From contig CM032233.1 of assembly GCA_019009955.1 (NCBI GenBank), positions 96,504,001 to 96,568,000 on the forward strand: 64,000 nucleotides of DNA. The letters run 5' to 3'. This stretch comes from Riptortus pedestris. Its lineage: Eukaryota; Arthropoda; Insecta; Hemiptera; Alydidae. Position 1 is the first letter of the stretch. Every line of letters starts with the position of its first letter. The notes below the pieces were generated by a model. It made no database searches. It was given only the letters and a program-made list of their open reading frames with translations, and was not told the DNA's origin. The position numbers and the translations under genes are program-made. Positions 10,375 to 21,334 of the stretch are shown one piece after another.

Positions 10375-10620
10375 TTTTCTCTATCATGAATATTATGCAA
10401 GATAATTGAATTGCTTAGTTTTCAGCTTTTAATAAACCACAACTCCTACTCATGTCCATATTAACAATAAGCTCTCTATCAATAACCACTTTATTCTGAG
10501 CTTAAATACCAAATATTGTTTTCAAGAGTCCTTTATTATGCGAGAGACATGCAAATTCGATGTGCGAGCGATTAATAACGAATTTACGTTCTTGCCTCGA
10601 AAATGTTTATTTCATCTATA
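10375..10620 (+). mobile_element. HINE-A interior fragment, type M
   Basis: Contains the CCACAACTCCTACTCATGTC segment, AAATACCAAATATTG and the type M motif ACGTTCTTGCCTCGAAAATG, ending near CATCTATACCAT where a 3' terminus would be expected. The terminus itself is missing. Confidence 0.6.
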
Positions 10621-10859
10621 CCATACTCGATATTTTACTGTTACAGTCAACGCTAAAGTATTTGTCATTAGCTGAATACGGACCTGGAACGGTGAGGATT
10701 TAGAGTGGGTGGATTCAAAAATACAAAATATCTCGCTTACAATGAGACTGCTCGTAAAATGTTATACCACCAATCTTGTTAAACTATTGATGGCCTCCAA
10801 TCGTTGTTGTTCGTAATTCAAGTATCTAGCGAGCTATTCGTACTTTCTTGTTTTCAGCC

Positions 10860-11716
10860 AAAACACAACATTTTGACTTCTCTACTAACAGACAAGAAAC
10901 AAGACCTATTTATTTACACGGACTGATTTAAAACGGACCAAGGAGTAAGTGCACCGTTCAATTGTTGGTTCAGCTAACTTTCAAATAAAGCTGCCAGATG
11001 AGACTAGCATATGAGCACTGAAACATCGATTGACAACATACCTGAAATTACGGACACGGGCATCATAATTGGCACTGACTCTCTACATACTAGCTCTTTA
11101 CATTCATTAAAAAAAAATCACCTCCGCTCATCTTGTACATATTACACTAAATCCAAACGTTAAACAAAAGAATAACTATCTACTGTAGAAGTACAAGTAG
11201 AAGAAACTCGCCATATCAGCTACTCAAAAAAGAACTTACAACAACACAAGTTAGTCAAGCCATGTGATAATTAATTCATGGCAGAAATCTTGGTTTGCCA
11301 CAACTGACAACAAACTTCGAGAACTGAAACATGTACTTCGTGAATGGCCTTCCACAAAAAGGCTATTTAGAAGAGACGAAGTAGTTTTAACGAGGTTAAA
11401 AATTGGCCATTCACGACTGACTCACACTTACTGGAGAAGACGAACCCTACTGCCAACAATGTAACTGCACAGTTACTATAAAACACATATTAACTGACTG
11501 CTATCTTAGGACTCACATATACCCACCATAAACTTTGACTGAATACTACATGAAACAAAACAACGTTTTCAAAAAATTATAATGTAAGACAATTCTGAAA
11601 ATATTTGCAGAAATGAGCGTACTTGCGTAAACATAATAAACTGATGACGAAAATTTAACTGATACGTCGCTCAATCGCCCCAGCCACGAAATGCGATTAC
11701 TATAAGAATAACATCT
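10860..11716 (+). mobile_element. I-like non-LTR retrotransposon fragment with target duplication
   Basis: The insert is flanked by CTTGTTTTCAG on both sides (10847-10857 and 11717-11727), consistent with an 11-bp target duplication inside HINE-A. The content is a 5'-truncated LINE beginning in the RNase H domain. No long poly-A is seen; the right end reads ACTATAAGAATAACAT. A related copy lies at 22290-23275. Confidence 0.7.
10895..11620 (+). pseudogene. RNase H and zinc-tail remnant of I-like LINE
   Basis: RNase H copies the self-cleaning step of reverse transcription in I-like LINEs. The translation shows LFIYTD-stop-FKTDQGV, corresponding to the usual IYTDGSKTxxGVG start of RNase H with the glycine codon turned into a stop. 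Further on, 11264-11464 stays open and reads ELKHVLREWPSTKRLFRRDE then VVLTRLKIGHSRLTHTYW, a strongly conserved segment in these elements. After a frame change comes CQQCNCTVTIKHILTDC, a C-x2-C-x8-H-x4-C zinc motif. Multiple stops rule out activity. Confidence 0.75.
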
Positions 11717-11867
11717 CTTGTTTTCAGTCTTTAGTAACACTACCATCTGTTCAACCCATCGTTTTTTTTTCCATAGAAATAGAGACTATGAGGCGTGATG
11801 AGAACACAAGTGTATTATACCTGCACGTGGGGCGCTTAGTTTACGCAGGTCCTGCGTGGTGGATTTT

Positions 11868-11955
11868 TCGCGACCCTTAGGGTCGGGGACATTTTTCTAA
11901 AATCACGTCGTGAGTACAACCTCAATAGGTGATCCTCCTAAGGGAAATCTGTTGA
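11868..11955 (-). mobile_element. HINE-A 5'-end fragment, inverted beside a 3' end
   Basis: Reads GTGAGTACAACCTCAATAGG then TGATCCTCCTAAGGGAAATC, a mutated HINE-A 5' end on the minus strand. It directly follows the plus-strand 3' end of the previous copy. The same arrangement recurs at 49760-49925. Confidence 0.7.
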
Positions 11956-12357
11956 TAGGTAGTTGGTGATTGTAGGAAGAAAAATTTCGGGGATCTGGGA
12001 AAGGGGATGTAAGGGGGAGGCTGGGGGAGAGAAAGCCCCTAGCTGGTGAGTGTAGGTGACGGTGGCGTGTGCTAGAGGCCTGCAAGTGACTACTGGGTGG
12101 CACGTGAGCCTGCACGCGACCCGTCACTCCCACCCCCTCCCCCCAATCTGTTCACAACCTGAAATCACCACCCCCTCACCCCCAGCCAGGCAACCTACTC
12201 CCAAGCTGTTCCATGTCACCCCCTACCCACTGTCACACCTGCCAATGACTCGCCTTCCTACCCCCTTCAGCCCAAATTAGGAAGAACGCAATAATACGTA
12301 ACCCTTCAAGTACGTAACTCTCTCATTACCACCTCCTTTCCAATCGCTTACAGTAAA
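11956..12357. other. GC-richer stretch, no recognised gene
   Basis: This is a locally GC-rich, partly polypyrimidine segment. Overlapping short open frames on both strands (11903-12133, 12056-12280) are Pro/Ser/His-rich and look like compositional artefacts. No splice-bounded exon or motif could be supported. Confidence 0.35.
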
Positions 12358-12495
12358 GCATTTAGCAGATTTATCTTAATGACTATTGAGGTTGTACTCA
12401 CGAAGCGGTTTTCGATCAAACTCTTCCAATGTCCATAGACCTTACCTAAGAGATGACGGTAGGTCTGTTCAAAATTATTTATATATACCTGAGTA
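12358..12495 (+). mobile_element. HINE-A 5'-end fragment
   Basis: Starts with ATTTAGCAGATTTATCTTAA and continues with GACTATTGAGGTTGTACTCA and TAGGTCTGTTCAAAATTATT up to the microsatellite position, where similarity stops. Confidence 0.7.
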
Positions 12496-12949
12496 TCCGG
12501 CGATGTCAGGGAAATAATTGTTGACTGAAGAATGATGTTATTTTTATAGCAAAGCTTCAATGTGTACGACAACACAGCCTGTCTGGGCGTTTTTGACGAA
12601 TAAATTAAAAGGAATCCCTAATCAATCCCTCTCTACTGTTGACGCACCGTGAATAATCTAAATCGTAATCATTGGTAGCATTTATTATAATTAAATATAA
12701 TCTATAATGTGCATATTTCATGACAAAAACCAATTCGAGAAAACATTCTTTAGAAAGAGCCTGTTGTGAGTAGAAAGCAAGTCTAATAATGTCAACATTT
12801 AACAGGAAAGAAATTAACACTGTTAACTGCGTTGGCTTCCCTACAACTTCCGCTCCTGCCTGCGGGTCAGCAGTATTTTTTTGCTTAAATTGTTTATTCA
12901 AAACATTAAACAATTCGGATATTCTAATAATTGATATAACTGGTGTAAA
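12496..12949. other. Stretch without recognisable gene
   Basis: A minus-strand frame of 102 codons (12605-12913) has no motif I recognise. Its ATG lies in an AT-rich context next to the variant end of HEL-B. It is retained only as an unassigned frame. Confidence 0.3.
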
Positions 12950-13853
12950 TAAATAACAGCGGTACCCTAAAAATAATTTAATTTATATTCAAAAAGCGAT
13001 GTGAGGGGAAGAGATTGAAGCCCTCCCTGCAACCTGAATAACACTTTAAACAATCATATTGAATATAAACGCATATTGTCTTTTGTCATAATGATATTGA
13101 TGATGTTTAATAGTCATAGACAGTATATAGTAATTTCAATTTCGTCAACATATCGGAGGAAATAAGATATATATACCAGAATCAGAGAGTTTGATTCCCC
13201 AAAACTTCCACTATCACATGTGCAAATTCTTGACTTTGTTCAAATAGTTCATTATAAAAATTAAATATCATTTAAATTTCAATTGGAAATAACGAAGTTA
13301 AGGTCTAATTAAAACAATTGAAGAGGGGGCGGAAATTTCTAACCTCACTAAACCGAATCATACTTATAAATATCATGCAATTCTAAAAACATAACATTAT
13401 TTGTCATAATATACCTATATGAAAATCACTTTAATGATTACTAATAAAATTGTTGACTCCCGCTATAGTTTTTAGCGTATATCTCGTTTATACTTCGGTA
13501 TACGAAAAAAGTTTATCTAACAAAGTTTACGTTAAATAACAATATATTCAACTTTTGTTAAGTGCATCTTTGCCAAAAACCCAATAGGAAACGATATCGC
13601 AATTTTTCATTTAAGGCCTCCTTATAACCCCCCCCCCTCCTATTCGTCTCTGAGAATATAGTTGGATTAGTTTCAACTTTTTTACGTAGCAAGTTTATAA
13701 AATTCGGCACAGTAGTTTAGACGTGAAAAGTTAACAAACAAACAGGCACCAAAGCCACAAATTGCAGTTATCGTGTCAGTGGCATGTGAAACGAAAAAGT
13801 ATTGTGAAATTTCGAGAAAAAAAATCAATGTAAGACAGAGGTTACAAATATAT
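12950..13853 (-). mobile_element. HEL-B variant with alternative 3' half
   Basis: The right side is the HEL-B 5' region on the minus strand, with the CATGTGAAACGAAAAAGTAT segment and an ACAGAGGTTACAAATATA terminus. It continues leftward through one HEL-B core module (TTGACTCCCGCTATAG). The left half (about 12950-13440) lacks the CCCGGCGAAGCCGGG/CTAG end. It instead matches 61500-61985 in reverse, including AGAGTTTGATTCCC and AAAAGCGATGTGAGGGGAAG. This defines a second 3' version of the family. Confidence 0.65.
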
Positions 13854-13996
13854 TTCATTTTATTTTACGTCCACTTTATGCTACTAGGCTAATCGAGACG
13901 GGTTATCTACAGGATACCATCCTTTTCTAGCCAGGGTGGAAATAAGGAGTTTATTTAATGAGCCCATCATTAAATTAATTTCTACTGCCCAGGGCG
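13854..13996 (-). mobile_element. SINE, head-truncated, with 14-bp target duplication
   Basis: The SINE body (ACGTCCACTTTATGCTACTA, GACGGGTTATCTACAGG, CTAGCCAGGGTGG) lacks its tRNA-like head. GGTTACAAATATAT occurs on both sides (13840-13853 and 13997-14010), so the piece inserted into the HEL-B variant terminus. Confidence 0.75.
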
Positions 13997-14121
13997 GGTT
14001 ACAAATATATATGTAAATATAGGTATCAACTTTCGATTAACTACACATTTCAGCCTTCAAAGTTCAGTTTTCAGCCATTAGCATTAATCACGCTTTAAAA
14101 ATAAGCGGATGAAGCATGAAA

Positions 14122-14124
<3 letters not shown>

Positions 14125-14170
<46 letters not shown>
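14125..14170. repeat. (AT)n microsatellite
   Basis: This near-pure AT tract of about 46 bp sits immediately upstream of the HEL-B copy at 14171. Confidence 0.95.
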
Positions 14171-14173
<3 letters not shown>

Positions 14174-15188
14174 TTGTAACCTCTGTATGTACATTGTTTT
14201 TCGCGAAATTTCACGATAACGTTTCGTTTCACATGTCATAGACACCATTACTGCATTTTGTTTCTTTCGTGTATGTTTGTTTGTTTGTTACCTTTTCACG
14301 CATAAACGGCTGAACCGAATTTTATGAAACTTGGTATGTATATTACTACTAGCCCAACTTAGACTTTAGGCTATATTAATATTCTCTAAGACAAACAGGA
14401 GTGAGGGTTATAAGGGAGGGCTGAAATTAAAAATAGCGATATTTCGTTTCCTATTGGTTTTTTGGCAAGTATGAACATAACAAAAGTTGTTTATTTTGTT
14501 ATTTAGAGTAACTTTTGTTATATACACTTTTTTCGTATAACGTATTATAAACGAGATATACGCTAAAAACAATAACGGAAGTGAGCAATTTTATTTGTCA
14601 AAAAGACTCAACGGAACTAAATAAAACTCGGAATGTGTAAAAAAAGTAACGCCTTCTTTAGAATAACCCACACCAACATTTCTAGCGACGGGCAGGAGTG
14701 GGGGTTGTAAGGGTGGCCTGAAATTAAAAATAGCGGTATTTCGTTTTCTATTGTTTTTTCTGGAAATATATGCATGACAAAAATTGTTTATTCTGTTATG
14801 TAGAGTAACTTTTGTTATATTCACTTTTGCCGTATACCAAGTATAAACGAGATATACACTGAAAACTAAAATGGTAGCCCACAATTGTATTTGGCACCAA
14901 CGATTGAACGGAACTTAACAAAACTCGGCATGTGAATTAGCATTAATTCTTAAACGGTTATAAGCTTTAATGGAGGGGGGGGGGTTATAAGAGAAGCCTA
15001 AAATAAAAATTCGCGGTATATTACATTTTCTGTTCGGTTTTCAGTCACTGTTGGTCTTTGTACCGTTTTAAGGGAAAGGATGTTTAATTCAAACATATTT
15101 TGGCGGGCAGAATACTTTCTATGATTATGAATACCACCATCATTAAACCTAAAATGAATTCCCGAGCGAAGCCGGGTACCTTAGCTAG
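14171..15188 (+). mobile_element. HEL-B, full length
   Basis: Begins AATTTGTAACCTCTGTATG directly after an AT tract and ends CCCGAGCGAAGCCGGGTACC then TTAGCTAG. The imperfect hairpin 8-10 bp before CTAG is the classic Helitron 3' signature. Internally it contains GTTTGTTTGTTTG, the widespread AAACGGCTGAACCGAATTTT motif and repeated core modules of about 300 bp (TAGAGTAACTTTTGTTATAT occurs twice). It has no protein coding. The usual Helitron 5' TC is not evident, so the class is inferred from the 3' end and target preference. Confidence 0.7.
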
Positions 15189-15237
15189 AATATATATATA
15201 TATACACATATACATATATACATATATGCGTCTATGT

Positions 15238-16178
15238 ATATTATATTAGAAAAGGAAATTGAAAATTCGAAATATCTCGGTTATTATGAAAATCAAAACA
15301 AAATATTCAATTTTACATGAACGGGTTCATATAATATTAACAGATTTGCCAATGGATGAATACATGCCAATTGACTGGATTTGTGTTTTAGAGACGTTGT
15401 AAAATACAGAACCAGGATACGTCTGTTCTTATATATCGGATCGAAAAATGTTATTTTACCTAAATAATGTTCAATAATTTTTGCCTGACTCATTTTTTAC
15501 ATCTTTTTGCGAAGTAAATAAAGTTCTCTAATTTGTCGGGTTTCAACGGAATTATCCGTTTACAAGAGTGGTTGTATAACAATTTTCAACCCGACTCATA
15601 ATAACGGGGATATGAATTTTCCAATACCCCTCTCTCTAAACTCCCCTTTTGCTGTTCCAATTTCAGCCATCAACGAATATGATCTTTTGAGTTCACTGAA
15701 ACGATCAAATTTCGAGTAAGGTATAGATTAAATAAACATTAAGAAGAAATAAAATCTTAATTTGTGACGTTATCACAAAGTATTTTCTAGTTGAACTACT
15801 AGTTGAAGATCTGTTTGAAAGAGTACTCTTCAAAATCGTACTTAGGGTTGGAATTAGACGTTTCATTTTATATTCGCATATTGTTAAAGAGTGACGACTA
15901 AATGTGAGTGTTTCCTTAAGGCTGAAAACAAAAAAAAAAGTAAATATCTCGATTAGTCTCTAAGATACATAACAAATGTGTCGTTAACTGGTCTCTCTAA
16001 AGCCCCTTTCACTGATTCAATTTCAGCTTTTAACGAAATTGGTATTTAGATTTACATAAAACATGTAAATATCGTGTTTTGTAGTGATCAAACAAAAATT
16101 CCGACAACTAGAGCGTTAAAATACACACAAGCACACACACTATATATATATTTGAAGAACCTCATTTTCGTCATCTCC
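15238..16178 (-). mobile_element. HINE-A-derived mosaic, degenerate
   Basis: Eroded minus-strand HINE-A pieces alternate with unassigned DNA: CTCTCTCTAAACTCCCCTTT at 15630, ATTTCAGCTTTTAACGAAAT near 16019 and CCTCATTTTCGTCATCTCCT at 16160. The last runs straight into the tail of the LINE at 16179. A decayed plus-like segment (ATATCTCGGTTATTATGA) is present at about 15270. Confidence 0.5.
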
Positions 16179-16790
16179 TAGGAATGAATGAATATATTTA
16201 TTGCTTTTAAAATTATTCAATTTTATAGCAAGATTTAAGCCATTCGCATATTTTTTTGATTACTTTTTTTTTTTAACATAAACAGAGAATTAATTTTAAT
16301 TCTCTTTAATTTTTAATAACTGTATACAATAATAATCATTTATTGCTTACTTACATTAATAGCTTCTAATTCTATTACGTTTCCTTCTTTACGTTCAAGG
16401 TAATTTTCTAGTTCATTCACCCAGTTAAATGGCATTGAATAATTGGCAGATAATTCCTTCTGACGCAGGTCATCTGCCGACTTCTCTTATAGCCAGCCAT
16501 CAATTCAAAATCCTCTCGAAAATTTTCAGTCGGGTGTGTGTTCGGTTAAACACAAAATAATACAAGCATTAGAAATGTTTTTATGAAGTCGTATAAGCCA
16601 TTTAAAGAAGTTTAGTTGATTTTTCTCAATCTCATCCAAATAATCTGAAGACCATATTTCAGATAAATACAAGAGTAAAAATTCACGAAATGCAACATAC
16701 ATTTGGCTACAGCATACATTTGGTAGCCCAGGCTTTGCTTTTAATAAGTATGCGTAAGATGGCAGCTTTTGCAGCGCATCCTTTAGCCAA
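16179..16790 (-). mobile_element. CR1/L2-like non-LTR retrotransposon, 5'-truncated, (ATTC)n tail
   Basis: On the minus strand the element runs from 16790 to a 3' tail reading AGCAATAAATATATTCATTC. The same 3' UTR (AATTCTCTGTTTATGTT, TTGCTATAAAATTG) and ATTC tail occur at 58440-58630, so both are copies of one family. The tail sits in HINE-A sequence, and the 5' side abuts the 3' end of the next HINE-A at 16791. Confidence 0.75.
16500..16790 (-). pseudogene. Reverse transcriptase C-terminal remnant (CR1/L2-like)
   Basis: The minus-strand frame encodes FLLLYLSEIWSSDYLDEIEK then NQLNFFKWLIRLHKNISNA. It matches the C-terminal connection region of CR1/L2/RTE-type reverse transcriptases, typically LLYGSEIWG...IEKVQxxFLKWLLG. 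The N-terminal residues of the open frame come from HINE-A sequence (16791-16864) and are not part of the enzyme. A stop follows the TEHTPD stretch near 16526. Confidence 0.7.
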
Positions 16791-17706
16791 AAAGTCCCCC
16801 ACGCAGGGGCTGCGTAAACTAAGCAGATTTCCCACGTGAAGGTTTTCAATAGATAAATATACATACAGGTAACACTACCGTGAATGCTCAGTAAATTTAC
16901 AATACGAGTTAATAATCTCTACAACAGAAAGCGGCTGAATAGGAAACAGGCAAGCCAACCTCGTAGCGCTGCATAGATAGACCGGAAAGACAAATAATTA
17001 ATGAAATATATCTTAATATAACATATTAATTTTATAAAAACAATTTACTAAAGCTACTGGTGTAATTTGTAATGAATCAGAATCAGTTTTATCTCAATCA
17101 CTGAAATTTTAGTAATCCAAAAACAATAGAACATATTTGCATATATCTCACGAATTAAAAGTTCAATGAAAACAATATTTGATATTTAGGCTTCGAATAA
17201 TATGGTTTATTATATAACAGAGTATTGCTTATGAACACTTGTAGAAGTGGGGGCTTACTAAGGCTGAAAACTAAAATATGGACATATATCCATTAATATT
17301 CAAGATAGAGAAAACATGTATATACCAATATTTATAGTAAATTTAATTTGCAAAAAGATTTATTTTATACACTTTTTCGATCAGAATTATAGTAACGGAG
17401 ATATTTCGAATTTTCAAAATTCTCCCCCTTAACTCCCCTCCCCCTGGTCCGATTTCAGCCGTTAACGAACTTGATCCTTCTTTTTACATAAGACGACTAA
17501 ATATCGAGTTTGGTAGCGATTAAGCAATAATTGCGACCGCTAGAGCGGTAACAGATATATATATATATACATACATACAGTTTAGAACGGACCTCATTTT
17601 CATCATCTCCTAGGTAGGATCGATGGACATTTGAAGAAAAATTTCGAAAATCGCGTCATGAGTACGACCTCAATAGCTGATTTCCCTTAAGGGAAATCTG
17701 CTAAAA
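16791..17706 (-). mobile_element. HINE-A, type L, full length
   Basis: Both ends are complete: CACGCAGGGGCTGCGTAAAC at the left and GATTTCCCTTAAGGGAAATC with TGCTAAAA at the right. The AT/AC microsatellite near 17552-17578 is short. The type L module spans about 16870-17280. Confidence 0.9.
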
Positions 17707-18111
17707 CTAAGACATCTGAAAGGGTCTTTGTATCCATATTTGGGACATTAGTGGTGGATGTAAGTACAAACTAAGGGCTGGGGACAATGATTGGGGAGGG
17801 GGTGGCCGGGTGATTAGCCATGTGAGGGCTGTTGTACATCTGTAGCCGTGGAAACTACAACTTGTTGATTTGGATGTTGAGGCGAGGGTGGGTCGAGGCT
17901 CCAAGTGTGCAGGCTATTGATTGGGCAAGGCCGCCCTGCCCGGGACATATGTTCCCTCCTAACTGCATACTCCCGAAACTTCCCTCAGTCTCCTGATCTG
18001 TTGCTCCTCTCCCCCCCCCGTACCTCCTTCAATTACAAGCCAAAACTACAAAGAGGCGGGAGGGAAGTGCTTATCCACCAACCTTTAATGTCAATTGAAC
18101 TGAAATGAGAT
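17707..18111. other. GC-richer stretch, no recognised gene
   Basis: Short frames at 17707-17904 and 17905-18108 abut on opposite strands and are Pro/Ser/Leu-rich without motifs. I cannot support a gene. Confidence 0.35.
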
Positions 18112-18641
18112 GTATTTATTTCCATTAAATATTGTTACGTTTTATTACAAAATCAGAAATAAACGTTGTTGATTAGAGTTCTTTTGGATTGCAAAATTAA
18201 ACACACACAAGCTTCACAGTTTTTATCACTGCACAATTTATTTAACCATGCACTACACACTTGGTTAATTATTCTTAATTACTACTCACAGTATGCACTG
18301 ATAGCTTCACTGTTCTTCAGATTACACTGTCAAATAATTCACTCACGATCACTGAACTTCACAAAAAACACGGCACTGCACTGTCCTTTACTTCACGAAG
18401 ATAACGGCACTGCACTGTCTTAAACACGGCACTATACTGTTTCTTACAGAGTCACGGCACAACACTGTTCTTCACATAAAAACTCTTTAACGCACTGCAA
18501 CTAAGTCGCACTGTAGCACTGAACGTACTGATATTCACTTGAAGGCAGCTGAGAACAAACTAAAACTGTCGGGTCGGGCAGGGTCCCTTATATATAGATT
18601 GGCGGCAAAACATCAAAGGAGAAGACCGAGACACTTCCAGA
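18112..18641 (-). mobile_element. Candidate LTR (minus strand)
   Basis: On the minus strand a TATATATAAGGGACCCTGCC box (about 18600) is followed by CGACAGTTTTAG and a leader rich in CAGTGC/CACTGT words. It ends in CGTAACA and polyadenylation-like AATAAA near 18150. This resembles an insect retrotransposon LTR promoter and leader. HINE-A is inserted on the upstream side, and similar GGTCGGGTC sequence continues beyond it at 19227. No terminal TG...CA pair or target duplication was proven. Confidence 0.35.
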
Positions 18642-19226
18642 ACGTCCGTCACGCAGGGGCTGCGTAAACTAAGCAGATTTCCCACGTGAAGTTTTACAAT
18701 AGAGAAATTTCACGAGAGCCGAACAGTTAAGGAAACGGCCGACCTAGCTTTTGGCGGGAAACTCACTCTCATCCGTTATCCGCCCAGATTTAATAAAAAT
18801 GCAAATATCTCGGTTAATATTCAAGATAGAGAATAAATATATATAACAATATTTATAGTAAATTTAATATATTTAATATTTGCAATAAGATTGATTCTAT
18901 ACAATTTTTCGATCCGACGAATAGTTACGGAAATATATCGAATTTACGAAAATCCTCCCCTCTAAACCCACCCCCCCCCTCCCACTTGTCCGATTTCAGC
19001 CGTTAACGAACTTGATCTTTCTTTATACATAAAACGATTAAATATCGAGTTTGGTAACGATAAAACAAAATTTTGACCGCTAGAGCGGTAACAGACAAAT
19101 ATATATACATATTCATTTTCGTCATCTACTAGGAACGATCGATGGACATTTGAAGAAAAAATTTCGAAAATTCCGTCATGAGTACGACCTCAATAGCTGA
19201 TTTCCCTCAAGGGAAATCTGCTAAAA
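18642..19226 (-). mobile_element. HINE-A, type S, full length
   Basis: The left end is GTCCGTCACGCAGGGGCTGC; the right end is GATTTCCCTCAAGGGAAATC with TGCTAAAA, one change from the palindrome. The microsatellite near 19099 is very short. It probably splits the candidate LTR. Confidence 0.9.
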
Positions 19227-19394
19227 GGTCGGGTCTTGCCGAGAACATCTGTCGGCCCCTTTGATCGTACCCTTCCCAAATATGTGATAATCTCTGTTTA
19301 ATTTTTCATGTATTTAATTTTCGCATCAATATTAAACAGCAAAACAGGATCCGTCAAAATGTTTGAGCCGCCTATAACTAAGTCAACAATATTA

Positions 19395-19437
19395 AGTCAA
19401 TTGATTTCCCTCAAGGGAAATCTGCTAAAAAGTTTTA
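19395..19437 (-). mobile_element. HINE-A 5'-terminal remnant
   Basis: Only the terminal GATTTCCCTCAAGGGAAATC plus TGCTAAAAAG remains. It shares the CTCAAG variant with the copy ending at 19226, so it may be a local duplication of that end. Confidence 0.6.
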
Positions 19438-20336
19438 AATTACAGTTTTATGGTTTTGGATGTGCTTTAAAACTGTACAATCCGATTTCAATATGTAATT
19501 TATTTGTTAATAATTTATAGCAGTCTCTATGAGATTTCGAAGAAAAAACTGTCCCCATAAAATTATAATTAAAAAAAAAATTAAATACTCAGTGGGGAGT
19601 TTGAAAAATATAACATTTAAAAAAATCTGATTACAATGTTTTAAAGCAAATTAAAAACTGCAAAACTAGCATTTGAAACTTTTTTAATATCTATTACCGT
19701 TTTAACAATAGTCACTCAGAAATATAGAAACCGATGAACTACTCTACTTGCACATAAGGATTCAGAATGTTTTGAATTTTCGGATTCGCTAACCTCCCGT
19801 GTAAGTTTAAAGCGAGCACTGACAGCACATAAGCGAGGCCTAATCCTTCGTGGTTTCATGATATAAACAGTGTGAAAATAATATATTATATACCAAATTG
19901 AGTGTTTAGATTTCGAAAAGGTTTGCACAGTCTGCTTAATTTTTTAAAAATGACTTGATGTAACACTCTAGAAATATTTACTATATGGAAAATAAAACAT
20001 CACTTACAGACCATGCTGTTAAATTTGGACACTCCTTCGATTCTGACAACGTAAAAATCTGTTGGAAACAGGAAGGAATACAATTAAAATAAAAATAAAA
20101 GAGAACATACACATATATTAAAATAGGAAAAAGGCAGTAAATAATGAAACTGAGATTTGATACTTAAGCAGTACTTTTTTTAATCTCATTCTCAAATAAA
20201 AATTTTTAACGTTTTTATCATTCAGATAAATAGTTCAATTAGTTTAAAATATTGTCGCTACCGGATGAAGGATTTTCTTTTTTTAATATTAACAACCATT
20301 GTAAAGGCATATTTTAGCAATATAGATTGTAACTAT
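19438..20336. other. Stretch without recognisable gene
   Basis: AT-rich, with a minus-strand frame of 70 codons at 19716-19928 that shows no motif. No repeats with defined ends were seen. Confidence 0.4.
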
Positions 20337-21255
20337 GTTTTAGCAGATTTCCCTTAAGGTAAATCAGCTATTGAGGTCATACTCATGGCGTGATTTTCAA
20401 AACATTTCTTCAAATGCCCATCGTTCCTACCACGCAAATGACGAAAATGTGGTCCGGTTAAAATGATTTATATATACAATTCACTATTGCGGTCGCAATT
20501 TTTGTTTGATCGTTATCAAACTCTATATTTAAACGTTTTGTGCTATAAGAAAGATGAAATTCGTTAATGGCTGAAATCGGACAAGAAAATTCGAAATATA
20601 TTCATTACTATTCATCGGATTTACATTTAGTATAAATATTGTTATATACATTTATTCTGTGTGTTTAGAATTAACGGAGGTATTTGCATTTTTTAGTTTT
20701 CGATCTTCAGTAATCCCCCACTCCGACTCATGTCATATTAATAACAAGCTATTATATAATGAACCACTTCATTACCAGGTTAAATACCAAATATTGTTTT
20801 GAAGAGATCTTTATTATATGAGATAAATGCAAAAACGTTCTGTTGACCACCCCTCCTGTTTTTGTTCTTGGATTACTAAAATTTGAGTGATTGAAATAAA
20901 CATTATTCTGATTCATTATAAATTACAGCAATAGCTATAGTAAATAGTTTTCTATAAAATTAATATTTTATATTCAGATATATTTCAGCAATTGTTTTTC
21001 TTTCGGGCGAAGAATATTTCTACCTACCTGTTCAGCTCTCAGTGGTTGGCAGACCTGCTAGTTTACAATTGAGACGTTTTCCGTTGGGAGATTATTAAAA
21101 TTGACTGAGAGATTTCTCATTACCGTTTGTAGTTATTCACTTAATATTCACGGTGGTGTTATGTGTTTGTTACCAGTATGTAGATTTACCTATTGTCAAA
21201 CTTCACGTTGGAAATCTGCTTAGTTTATGCAGATTCCATCGTGAGGGACTTTTTG
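20337..21255 (+). mobile_element. HINE-A, type L, full length
   Basis: Starts TTTTAGCAGATTTCCC with a one-base change in the palindrome (TTAAGGTAAATC). It retains a very short AT tract near 20471, the full type L module (TTCACGGTGGTGTTATG near 21150) and a 3' end with GAAATCTGCTTAG and a decayed hairpin before GGACTTTTT. Confidence 0.85.
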
Positions 21256-21334
21256 ATAATTATTTTAGCATTTGGTACCAGGTTGTATCTTCTTATCAGT
21301 ATAAACGAAGCAGGTCTAGAGAAAGGACTGACCA

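Larger units (their letters stand above)
10640..11867 (+). mobile_element. HINE-A, divergent, split by an I-like LINE
   Basis: HINE-A interior (GGATTTAGAGTGGGTGGATT, then GTAAAATGTTATACCACCAA) runs to about 10859. An I-like LINE fragment interrupts it. HINE-A resumes at TTTTCAGTCTTTAGTAACAC (11720) and reaches a 3' end with CTTAGTTTACGCAGGTCCTG and TGGTGGATTTTT. The 5' end is decayed. Confidence 0.65.

Noticed and set aside
16526..16864. A single 112-codon gene starting at 16864
   Set aside because: The N-terminal third is HINE-A sequence; only the part below 16790 is LINE reverse transcriptase.
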